Of a stretch of DNA of 16,822 bases, positions 7,786-14,870 are shown in pieces. Both the position numbers and the translations under genes were made by a program. Origin of the DNA: Candidatus Omnitrophota bacterium (lineage in GTDB: Bacteria > Omnitrophota > Koll11 > Gygaellales > Profunditerraquicolaceae). Position 1 is the stretch's first letter, and each line of letters starts with the position of its first letter. Location of the stretch: the NCBI GenBank assembly GCA_028719045.1, contig JAQULD010000023.1:1-16822 (forward strand), read 5' to 3'. The notes under the pieces are model-generated. The model was not told where the DNA came from and searched no databases. It saw only the letters and a program-made list of their open reading frames with translations.

Positions 7786-8859
7786 ATGGGAAAATTCAAA
7801 GATATAACTAAAAGATATTTTAATTATATCCTGGGTTTATTTTCGAATGATATGGGGATTGACCTTGGTACAGCCACAACGCTTGTGTATGTAAAAGGCG
7901 AAGGTGTAGTGCTCCGCGAACCTTCTGTAGTAGCGATAGAAAGAGGGACTTCCCACGTCCTGGCGGTAGGCGAAGAAGCAAAGCGTATGCTTGGCCGTAC
8001 ACCCGGGAATATCATAGCTATAAGGCCGATGAAAGACGGGGTAATCGCTGATTTTGAGATAACCGAGGCGATGTTAAGGTATTTTATCAAAAAAGTGCAT
8101 CATCGCCGTGTCCTTGTAAGGCCAAGGATCCTTATCGCTATCCCTTCAGGCATAACCGAAGTTGAAAAACGCGCGGTAAAAGATTCGGCTGAACGCGCCG
8201 GGGCAAGAGACGTGTTTTTGGTGGAAGAGCCGGTGGCTGCCGCGATCGGCGTAGGACTGCCTATTCAGGAACCTATCGGTAACATGATCATAGACATCGG
8301 CGGAGGCACAACAGAGATAGCGGTGATCTCCCTGGCCGGTATCGTTTTTTCCAAATCCATCAGGATAGGCGGCGATGAGATGGATGAAGCTATTATTGAA
8401 TATTTAAGGAAAACTTATAATCTGATGGTCGGTGAACGCACCGCTGAAGATATAAAGATTAAGATCGGTTCCGCTTACCCGCTTGAAGAAGAGGTAAGCA
8501 TTGAAGTAAAGGGAAGAGACCTGGTCGCCGGCCTCCCGAAAACGGTCACCATAACTTCCGAAGAAGTAAGAGAAGCGCTGCAGGAACCGCTGCGCGCTAT
8601 AGTCGAAGTAGCCAAGATATCCCTGGAGAGGACTCCCCCGGAATTGGCGGCGGATTTGATAGAGCATGGAATAGTCATGGCCGGCGGAGGTTCTTTGCTC
8701 AGAGGAATAGATAAGCTGATTTCAGAAGAAACAGGCTTGCCTGTACACGTGGCGGAAGATCCCTTGACCGCCGTTGTCTGCGGCACAGGCAAAGTGCTTA
8801 ACGAGATGCATTATTTGAAGAAAGTCACTGTGCCCGTGAAATCTGAAATGCATTCCTAA
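7786..8859 (+). CDS. mreB: Rod shape-determining actin homologue MreB
   Basis: Actin-fold ATPase that forms membrane-bound filaments on the cytoplasmic face and positions the elongation machinery. The 357 residues contain phosphate-1 GIDLGTATT (24-32), EEPVAAAIG with the catalytic-type glutamates near 147-148, phosphate-2 [13 protein letters not shown] (168-180), and the adenosine motif [10 protein letters not shown] near residue 302. Segments such as REPSVVAI and [12 protein letters not shown] are typical MreB. The N-terminus is about a dozen residues longer than usual before GIDLG and could form an extended amphipathic helix ([16 protein letters not shown]); MreB proteins often use an N-terminal amphipathic helix for membrane binding. 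First gene of the mreBCD-mrdA-rodA operon behind a strong promoter. Confidence 0.98.
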   Translation: MGKFKDITKRYFNYILGLFSNDMGIDLGTATTLVYVKGEGVVLREPSVVAIERGTSHVLAVGEEAKRMLGRTPGNIIAIRPMKDGVIADFEITEAMLRYFIKKVHHRRVLVRPRILIAIPSGITEVEKRAVKDSAERAGARDVFLVEEPVAAAIGVGLPIQEPIGNMIIDIGGGTTEIAVISLAGIVFSKSIRIGGDEMDEAIIEYLRKTYNLMVGERTAEDIKIKIGSAYPLEEEVSIEVKGRDLVAGLPKTVTITSEEVREALQEPLRAIVEVAKISLERTPPELAADLIEHGIVMAGGGSLLRGIDKLISEETGLPVHVAEDPLTAVVCGTGKVLNEMHYLKKVTVPVKSEMHS

Positions 8860-8871
8860 AAGAACCCTCGT

Positions 8872-9657
8872 GTGAATTTGAGTTTCCATAATTTCAAGAA
8901 GAATAACTTTGTTTTTTTCGCTGCCCTCGTTTTTATCATCCTGTCGCTATCCTTTGCCATCCCAGCCTTAAGGTCTCCTCTTTTAAGCGTTTTGAAATTT
9001 CCCCTGGTCGTCATCGCGCAGGCGGGCCGGGAAGCGAACGGTATTATTTTTTATCACCGCAATTACGTCCTGAACGAAAAGCTCGCGAAAGAAGTTGATT
9101 TCCTGAAACGGAAATTGAATGACGCGGAGGAAGCCTCCCTCGAAAACGGCCGCTTGAAAAACCTGCTCGCGTTGAAACAGGCATCGCCTTATAAAGTGGT
9201 CGCCGCGAAAGTCATAGGCCGCGATCCCTCCAATTGGTCTTCGACGGTCATTATCAATAAAGGTTCCTCAAACGGGATCGAAAAAGGTTCTGTCTGTATT
9301 ACTTATCTTGGCCTTGTGGGAAGAGTGGTGGAGGCGGGTAATGCGGTCAGTAAAGTAATCCTTATTAATGACCCGAACCTTGGGGTTTCCGCTATAGTGC
9401 AGCGCAGCCGCCAGGAAGGGCTGGTCGCCGGCAGCCTCGGGGGATATTTGGTCATGAAGTATCTGCCTAAAGATTGCGATATAAAACCTGCCGATGAAGT
9501 GATCACTTCCGGATTAACCGAGAATTACCCGAAGGGGCTGCTTATAGGCACGGTGACTGAAGTCGGAGAGGACTTCGCCGGTTTGAGCCGTTACGCGGTG
9601 ATAAAGCCTTCGGTAAACCTGTCTTGTCTTGAAGAGGTGCTGGTAATAGTTCAATGA
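8872..9657 (+). CDS. mreC: Rod shape-determining protein MreC
   Basis: Bitopic inner-membrane protein linking MreB and MreD to PBP2 and activating it from the periplasm. The 261 residues hold a short cytoplasmic tail, a membrane segment (about 13-32), a dimerising coiled coil (about 65-100, ending RLKNLLALK) and two beta-barrel subdomains (about 105-260), with family-like ARVIGRDPSNW-type text (AKVIGRDPSNWSSTVIINKG at 112-131), LVGRVVE, LINDPNLGVSA and ITSGLTENYPKGLLIG. Start GTG 8872 is 12 bases after mreB; no strong ribosome binding site is visible, so a TTG two codons later cannot be excluded. The stop overlaps the mreD start in an ATGA. Confidence 0.95.
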   Translation: MNLSFHNFKKNNFVFFAALVFIILSLSFAIPALRSPLLSVLKFPLVVIAQAGREANGIIFYHRNYVLNEKLAKEVDFLKRKLNDAEEASLENGRLKNLLALKQASPYKVVAAKVIGRDPSNWSSTVIINKGSSNGIEKGSVCITYLGLVGRVVEAGNAVSKVILINDPNLGVSAIVQRSRQEGLVAGSLGGYLVMKYLPKDCDIKPADEVITSGLTENYPKGLLIGTVTEVGEDFAGLSRYAVIKPSVNLSCLEEVLVIVQ

Positions 9658-10175
9658 GAACCTGGTTATTTTTTCTGATTATTTTTGGCCTTTGCATATT
9701 TCAGGTGACCTGGCTCAATAATTTTAAGGTCTTGGGGGTAAAACCTGACTTTCTGCTGGCAGCCGTTGTGATCGTAAGCCTTAATTACAGCTGGCAGGAA
9801 GCGTTTTTTTTAAGCGCATCGAGCGGGGCGCTCAAGGATGTTTTCGGTACAGGGGCTTTCGGGATAAATACGTTCCTGTTTTCTTTGTGGAGTATTTTGA
9901 TCATTCTCCTGTCGCGCAAGATCTCCGTGGAGAACAGGTCGTTTACGCTTATGCTTATGCTTTGCGTCGCGCTTTTAAATGCCGCTTTTACCAGGTTGAT
10001 CCTGGCATTTTCCGGTAATTTTATACGCTGGTCAGTATTTTTACGCGTGACCATCATTGAATCGGTCTATACCACTTTACTCCTGCCTTTAATGCTTGAG
10101 GCCGTCCATCCGGTATTGTCCCTCCACGAGCAAAAAGAAGAGCAAGACGATAACCTTGAAGAAGAACAGTTATGA
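9654..10175 (+). CDS. mreD: Rod shape-determining membrane protein MreD
   Basis: Small multi-pass inner-membrane partner of MreC in the Rod complex. The 173 residues are mostly hydrophobic, with about five membrane segments, and end in a very acidic, glutamine- and glutamate-rich tail (EQKEEQDDNLEEEQL). Sequence is poorly conserved in this family; recognisable features are the VKPDFLLAAV-like segment near residue 27, the GALKDVFGTGAFGIN turn (58-72), and the position between mreC and PBP2. It overlaps both neighbours by 4 bases (ATGA), which argues for translational coupling along the operon. Confidence 0.9.
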   Translation: MRTWLFFLIIFGLCIFQVTWLNNFKVLGVKPDFLLAAVVIVSLNYSWQEAFFLSASSGALKDVFGTGAFGINTFLFSLWSILIILLSRKISVENRSFTLMLMLCVALLNAAFTRLILAFSGNFIRWSVFLRVTIIESVYTTLLLPLMLEAVHPVLSLHEQKEEQDDNLEEEQL

Positions 10176-11884
10176 GAGCGAAGATCTTTAACGCGATTAC
10201 GGTAATTGTATTTATTTTCCTTGCCGGCGGGCTTTTGAACAGCCAGATAATACACGGGACCGACTACAAGGAACTGAGCAGGAAAAATTGTATCCGCCTG
10301 CTTCCGCAGATGGGCAGCCGCGGAAAGATCTTGGACCGCCAGGGCAACGTCATAGTAACGAGCAGGCTTTCCTATGACGCGGAGATCATGCCCCAGGAAG
10401 TGCTTGAATTGGATACCACCTTAGCCGATGTTTCAAAGATCCTGGGCACGGGAAGCCGCGAATTAATGTCCAGGTTCCGGGCGAACCTTGTTTCTTCGAG
10501 CCTGCCGGTAACCGTCGCTAAAAACATCGAGCTAAAAAGCGCCGTCGCCCTGGAAGAATCGAAGTTCGATTTAAACGGGGTTGTCGTTTCGCCGCATCCG
10601 TTAAGGGACTACCCTAACGGCAAAACAGCTTCACATATTCTCGGGTATCTGAATAAGATAGACCATTGGCGCCTTACAAAACTGGAAGATTACGGCTATA
10701 AGACAAAAGATATCGTGGGTTTCGGCGGGGTGGAAGAAAAATATGACTATTACCTGCGCCAGGATGACGGGGGCACTTCGGTGGAAGTGGACCGGAAGGG
10801 GCGCTTTGCCCGGGTGGTGGGGTTTGAGCCTCCGAAGAGCGGCAAGGATATCCAGTTAACATTGGATCTAAGGATACAGAAAATAGTCGAAGGCAGCCTT
10901 TCCGATAGAAAAGCGGGCGTGGTCGTCATGGATCCGTCTACCGGAGAGATCATCGCTTTGGCGAGCAGCCCTGATTTTGATCCCGATATTTTCGTGAAAC
11001 AGGACAATGCAGCTATATCCGGCGTTTTTAATAACCCGGGCGCTCCTTTGTTCGACCGCGCGATAAGCGGGGTTTATCCCCCGGGTTCGGTATTCAAATT
11101 AGTGGTGGCAGCCGCCGCCCTTGAGACGGGAAAGATCACCCCTGACACCACCTTTACCTGTAACGGAGAGATCCGCGTAGGCAACCAGAGGTTCGGCTGC
11201 TGGAGCACCCATAACGAACAGAATTTGACCGATGCCATCGCGCATTCCTGCGATGTTTTTTTCTACAGGACCGGGCTTCTTCTCGGGCCGCAGTTGATCT
11301 CGGAATATTCGGAAAAATTCGGTTTGGGTAAACTAACTGAAATAGACCTCCCTTATGAGTCGCAAGGATTAGTGCCTAATCCCCTGTGGAAGAAGATAAG
11401 AAAATTCAAAAACTGGTATGACGGAGATACGGCGAATTTCTCGATCGGGCAGGGGGACCTTTTGACCACGCCCCTGCAGATCGCCCGAATGGTCGCTGTA
11501 TTCGCTAACGGAGGCAAACTCCTGAAGCCTTATATAGTCAAAAGTGTGCAGGGGGAGAATATAGCGGAATATCAGAAAAAGGCGGAAACCCTGGGCCTTA
11601 AAGAGAGTACTATCCGGTCCATTGCCGAAGGGATGAGAGAGGTTGTCGCTTCCCCAAAGGGGACGGCAAATGTTTTATCGGGGCTCGCAGTCACGGTCGC
11701 CGGCAAGACCGGAACCGCCCAGGCGGCAGGCGGCCAGTCCCACGCGTGGTTCGCGGGCTTTTTCCCGTATGAGAACCCGAGGTTTGTCATCTGCGTTTGC
11801 CTGGAAAGAGGCGGGCCGGGTTATAATGCCTGCGTTGTGGCAAAGCAAATAATAGAAGAGATGATCAAAGAGGGGTTGATTTAA
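10172..11884 (+). CDS. mrdA: Peptidoglycan D,D-transpeptidase PBP2
   Basis: Class B penicillin-binding protein that cross-links new glycan strands during cell elongation, working with RodA. The 570 residues contain one N-terminal membrane anchor (about 6-22), a pedestal/dimerisation domain (to about 220, including RGKILDRQGNVI and DYPNGKTASHILGYL) and a transpeptidase domain. Active-site motifs are all intact: SVFK with nucleophile Ser306 and Lys309, SCD (359-361), the PBP2-type form of SxN, and KTGTA (Lys512-Thr515). It is slightly shorter than the 600-630 residues of proteobacterial homologues, mainly outside the catalytic motifs. It overlaps mreD by 4 bases and ends 17 bases before the chosen rodA start. 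The protein would be a target of amdinocillin-class beta-lactams by family knowledge. Confidence 0.96.
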   Translation: MRAKIFNAITVIVFIFLAGGLLNSQIIHGTDYKELSRKNCIRLLPQMGSRGKILDRQGNVIVTSRLSYDAEIMPQEVLELDTTLADVSKILGTGSRELMSRFRANLVSSSLPVTVAKNIELKSAVALEESKFDLNGVVVSPHPLRDYPNGKTASHILGYLNKIDHWRLTKLEDYGYKTKDIVGFGGVEEKYDYYLRQDDGGTSVEVDRKGRFARVVGFEPPKSGKDIQLTLDLRIQKIVEGSLSDRKAGVVVMDPSTGEIIALASSPDFDPDIFVKQDNAAISGVFNNPGAPLFDRAISGVYPPGSVFKLVVAAAALETGKITPDTTFTCNGEIRVGNQRFGCWSTHNEQNLTDAIAHSCDVFFYRTGLLLGPQLISEYSEKFGLGKLTEIDLPYESQGLVPNPLWKKIRKFKNWYDGDTANFSIGQGDLLTTPLQIARMVAVFANGGKLLKPYIVKSVQGENIAEYQKKAETLGLKESTIRSIAEGMREVVASPKGTANVLSGLAVTVAGKTGTAQAAGGQSHAWFAGFFPYENPRFVICVCLERGGPGYNACVVAKQIIEEMIKEGLI

Positions 11885-11901
11885 AAGAAGGTTTGGATAA
11901 T

Positions 11902-12999
11902 ATGGACAAGACAGGTTTTAAAATACTGGTGATCGTGATCTTAATATCTTTATTCGGCATATTGTCCATTTACAGCAGTACTTACCAGAAAGAAGGCAAG
12001 CTTTGGCAGGAGATTTATAAACGCCAGGTATTCTGGGCAGTGCTGGGGCTGGCGTTTTTCCTTCTGATGGCGAATTTCAATTACCGTAAGATTTGGGAGT
12101 GGACGTATATTTTGTACGGTTTATCCGTGGGGCTGTTGTTCCTGGTGTTTATCCTGGGGATCGTGCGCCTGGGCGCTCAGCGGTGGCTTAAATTCGCCTG
12201 GTTTAATTTTCAGCCGACAGAACTGGTAAAGCTTATAATTGTGATCTTTCTCGCCAGGTATTTCAGCAGGAAATCTCCGGATAATATATCGGCCAATGTA
12301 AGTAATCTCGGTATTGTGCGCGGGTTCATCCTCCCGTTTATTTTCGTCGCTGTCCCCGCGGGTTTAATAGTCGAACAGCCGGACCTGGGGAGCGGAGCGA
12401 TGGTGCTGCTCATATTTATTTCCATGATCTACCTGTCCAACGTGAAATTAAGGTATTTGTCGCTGTTCTTTTTGCTTGTCGCGGTTTTATTCCCTGTCTT
12501 CTGGCATTTCTTAAGGGATTACCAAAAAGACAGGCTGCTTGTTTTCCTAAACCCCAATGTGGACCCGCTGGGCGCAGGTTACACCGTGATGCAGTCCAAG
12601 ATAGCTATCGGCTCCGGAGGGCTTTTCGGCAGGGGATGGCTTTCAGGGACGCAGAGCCAGCTCCATTTTCTGCCGGAATCGCACACCGATTTTATTTTCG
12701 CGACTTTTACGGAAGGGTGGGGATTTGCGGGGGGAGCGGTGTTGATCTTCCTGTATTACCTTTTGATCAGGGCTGGCCTGGCCATCGGGGAAAGAACACA
12801 CGATTCTTTCGGAAAAATGCTCGCCTTCGGGATATCCTGCGCGCTATCTTTGCAGGTAATTATCAATATCGCCATGAACCTGGGGCTGGCCCCTATCGTG
12901 GGGCTGCCTTTGCCGCTCATGAGCTACGGCGGTTCTTCGCTGATCATCACTTTCGCGGCGCTGGGGATCCTGGCGAATATCAGTAAATCAAGGACCTAA
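11902..12999 (+). CDS. rodA: SEDS peptidoglycan glycosyltransferase RodA
   Basis: Polytopic membrane enzyme that polymerises lipid II into glycan strands in the Rod complex. At 365 residues it has about ten hydrophobic segments. Family marks are the AQRWLKF region near residue 92, VEQPDLGSG, NPNVDPLGAGYTVMQSKIAIGSGG, the LPESHTDFIFATFTEGWGF block with Asp263, equivalent to the catalytic Asp of RodA/FtsW, and the C-terminal PLMSYGGSS. I chose ATG 11902 over the in-frame TTG at 11893, because the purine run AGAAGG (11886-11891) is 10 bases before the ATG but only 1 base before the TTG. Adjacent PBP2 and RodA genes fit their known enzyme pairing. The stop codon begins a tandem heptamer repeat. 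Confidence 0.96.
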   Translation: MDKTGFKILVIVILISLFGILSIYSSTYQKEGKLWQEIYKRQVFWAVLGLAFFLLMANFNYRKIWEWTYILYGLSVGLLFLVFILGIVRLGAQRWLKFAWFNFQPTELVKLIIVIFLARYFSRKSPDNISANVSNLGIVRGFILPFIFVAVPAGLIVEQPDLGSGAMVLLIFISMIYLSNVKLRYLSLFFLLVAVLFPVFWHFLRDYQKDRLLVFLNPNVDPLGAGYTVMQSKIAIGSGGLFGRGWLSGTQSQLHFLPESHTDFIFATFTEGWGFAGGAVLIFLYYLLIRAGLAIGERTHDSFGKMLAFGISCALSLQVIINIAMNLGLAPIVGLPLPLMSYGGSSLIITFAALGILANISKSRT

Positions 13000-13011
13000 C
13001 TTTAAACTTTA
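12998..13011 (+). repeat. Tandem heptamer AACTTTA x2 at the rodA stop
   Basis: Two exact tandem copies of AACTTTA begin on the last two bases of the rodA stop codon and fill most of the 20-base gap to the next gene. Short, but it parallels heptamer repeats at two other stop codons in the window. Confidence 0.6.
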
Positions 13012-13019
13012 CGCTAAAA

Positions 13020-14762
13020 ATGGAAGATATACTTTTGCAAATACAAAGGCCGGGGCAATACATAGGAGGCGAATGGAATGTTTCCCGGAAAGATTTCGAT
13101 AAGGCGGATATAAAATTCGCCCTCTGCTTCCCGGACCTTTATGAGATCGGCATGAGCAACCTGGGGTTCCGGATCATTTACAGCCTCCTGAACGCTGTGC
13201 CGGATATCGCCTGCGAAAGATTTTTCTCCCCCGGGCTTGACTTCGAGGCTGTCCTGAGAAACACGGGCGCAGGGATCACTTCCCTGGAGTCTAAAAGGAA
13301 ATTAAAAGAATTCGATTTTATCGGATTCTCCCTCGGGTATGAATTGAGTTATACCAACGTGTTGAATATACTCGACCTCGGGGCGATTCCCCTGTCAGCG
13401 TCCAGCCGCGACGCGAGCTATCCCCTGGTGATAGGGGGCGGGCCGTGCGTTTTAAACCCCGAACCAATACATGAGTTTTTTGATTTGTTTGTGATCGGGG
13501 AGGCGGAGGAGGCGATCCTGGAAATAACGGACCTTTACCGGAAAGTAAAACAGCAATACAAGGATTCCGGGCTTAGTAAGCGCGAGCTTTTGGTCATGCT
13601 TTCCGCCATAGAAGGCGTTTACGTCCCTTCATTATATAAAGTGGATTACGGCCCTGAAGGCGCGATTAAAGAGTTTAAAGCCGAAACCCAAGGCGCGCCG
13701 CCTAAAATAAAGAAACGTTTTGTAAAGGACCTGGATAAGTCGCATTTCCCTTTAAATTGGATGGTGCCTTACGTGCAAATAGTCCATGACAGGATATCTC
13801 TGGAATTAATGCGCGGCTGCCCCAACCGCTGCCGTTTCTGCCAGGCGAGAGTCCAGTACCACCCTTTACGGTTAAGGTCGGCCGGGACTGTATTGGATTA
13901 CGCCTGTTCCATTTACCGTAATACCGGTTACGAAGAAATTTCCCTGCTCGGGCTGTCGGTAAGCGATTATCCCGGCATCGAGGAAATATTAAAATCTTTG
14001 ATAAGTACGTTTAAAGAAAAAGGGGTAAGCGTTTCCCTGCCTTCGATCAAGCCCAGGATCATACTTGAACAGTTATCCTCGCTTATCGCCACTATCAAGA
14101 AGACGGGCCTTACCTTCGCCCCGGAAGCCGCCACGGACAGGCTCCGTAAAATACTGGCCAAGGATTTTGATACCGAAGATTTCTTTAACGTGATTGAAAA
14201 GGCGTACCTCGCGGGCTACCAGCATATAAAACTTTATTTTATGATAGGCCTGCCTTTAGAGAACCGGGAGGACCTGGAAGGGATTGTGGAGTTCGCCAAT
14301 ACCGCCTCCGGGCTTAGAAAGAAGCTGAAGCTGTCCGCCGCCAATGTCAATGTGAGCGTAAATACGCTTATCCCGAAGCCCCATACGCCATTCCAGTGGC
14401 TGGCTATGCCGGGTTTGGAAGCGATGAAAGAAAAACAGGATTGCGTTAGGGACAAGATAAGGAACAGGAAGCTTAAAGTGGATTTCCATAACCGTGAAAT
14501 GAGTTTCATGGAAGGAGTTTTTTCCAGGGGTGACAGAAGGCTAAGCGGGGTAATCCGGGATGCTTTCACGCGCGGGGCCAGATTTGATTCCTGGGGTAAT
14601 CATTTTGTGTTCGACAGATGGATGGAGTCGTTTAACCGCCTGGGGATTGATCCGGCATTTTACCTTAAAGAAAAAGGTAGAGATGAGCTCCTGCCTTGGG
14701 ATTTTATTGATACAGGGATAAGCAAGGAATATTTGTTGCAGGAAGCGGATAAAATAGCTTAA
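13020..14762 (+). CDS. B12-binding-type radical SAM protein (TIGR03960-like), uncharacterised
   Basis: A 580-residue protein with an N-terminal cobalamin-binding-like Rossmann domain (about 30-190; FALCFPDLYEIGMSNLG, GGGPCVLNPEP and FVIGEAEE) and a radical SAM barrel with the 4Fe-4S motif RGCPNRCRFC (Cys267, Cys271, Cys274), followed by TFAPEAATDRLR and LIPKPHTPFQWLAM. This layout matches the radical SAM family catalogued as TIGR03960, whose reaction is, to my knowledge, not established. From memory, members end in a cysteine-rich tail and are paired with a DUF2344 protein ahead of RNase E/G; here the protein ends at KEYLLQEADKIA with no such tail and no DUF2344 gene follows. The DxH cobalamin motif is not evident, so B12 binding is unproven. 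It starts 20 bases after rodA and probably shares the transcript. Confidence 0.85.
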   Translation: MEDILLQIQRPGQYIGGEWNVSRKDFDKADIKFALCFPDLYEIGMSNLGFRIIYSLLNAVPDIACERFFSPGLDFEAVLRNTGAGITSLESKRKLKEFDFIGFSLGYELSYTNVLNILDLGAIPLSASSRDASYPLVIGGGPCVLNPEPIHEFFDLFVIGEAEEAILEITDLYRKVKQQYKDSGLSKRELLVMLSAIEGVYVPSLYKVDYGPEGAIKEFKAETQGAPPKIKKRFVKDLDKSHFPLNWMVPYVQIVHDRISLELMRGCPNRCRFCQARVQYHPLRLRSAGTVLDYACSIYRNTGYEEISLLGLSVSDYPGIEEILKSLISTFKEKGVSVSLPSIKPRIILEQLSSLIATIKKTGLTFAPEAATDRLRKILAKDFDTEDFFNVIEKAYLAGYQHIKLYFMIGLPLENREDLEGIVEFANTASGLRKKLKLSAANVNVSVNTLIPKPHTPFQWLAMPGLEAMKEKQDCVRDKIRNRKLKVDFHNREMSFMEGVFSRGDRRLSGVIRDAFTRGARFDSWGNHFVFDRWMESFNRLGIDPAFYLKEKGRDELLPWDFIDTGISKEYLLQEADKIA

Positions 14763-14788
14763 AACGTAAGCCCAAAGCCATAAGCCCT
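14761..14788 (+). repeat. Four degenerate tandem heptamers after the radical SAM gene
   Basis: Read from the stop codon in steps of seven: AAAACGT, AAGCCCA, AAGCCAT, AAGCCCT. The first unit is identical to the heptamer at the lspA stop; the next three share AAGCC. The first two bases complete the TAA stop of the preceding gene. Confidence 0.6.
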
Positions 14789-14792
14789 GCGC

Positions 14793-14802
14793 CTGGCGCC
14801 AG
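14793..14802 (+). promoter_or_regulatory. 10-bp palindrome CTGGCGCCAG upstream of the GGDEF-gene promoter
   Basis: A perfect G/C-rich palindrome centred about 17 bases upstream of the -35 box of the next promoter. It could be an operator or the stem of a weak hairpin ending the rod operon transcript; there is no T-run after it. Too short to call firmly. Confidence 0.3.
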
Positions 14803-14814
14803 CGTACAAACTTA

Positions 14815-14843
14815 TTGCAATACCGATAGATAAGATATATAAT
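14815..14843 (+). promoter_or_regulatory. Near-consensus sigma70 promoter for the GAF-GGDEF gene
   Basis: TTGCAA (14815-14820) and a perfect TATAAT (14838-14843) are separated by 17 bases. The predicted start near 14850 leaves a leader of about 20 bases to ATG 14871. This separates the signalling genes from the rod operon upstream. Confidence 0.75.
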
Positions 14844-14860
14844 TACAGTAAATTATCGAT

Positions 14861-14865
14861 GGAGG
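14861..14865 (+). promoter_or_regulatory. Ribosome binding site deciding the start at 14871
   Basis: GGAGG lies 5 bases before ATG 14871. An in-frame ATG at 14859 would contain this site within its own second codon, so the downstream ATG is preferred. Confidence 0.7.
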
Positions 14866-14870
14866 TTAAA

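Noticed and set aside
14859..14870. ATG four codons upstream of the chosen GAF-GGDEF start
   Set aside because: The GGAGG that would serve translation lies inside this extension and is correctly spaced only for ATG 14871.
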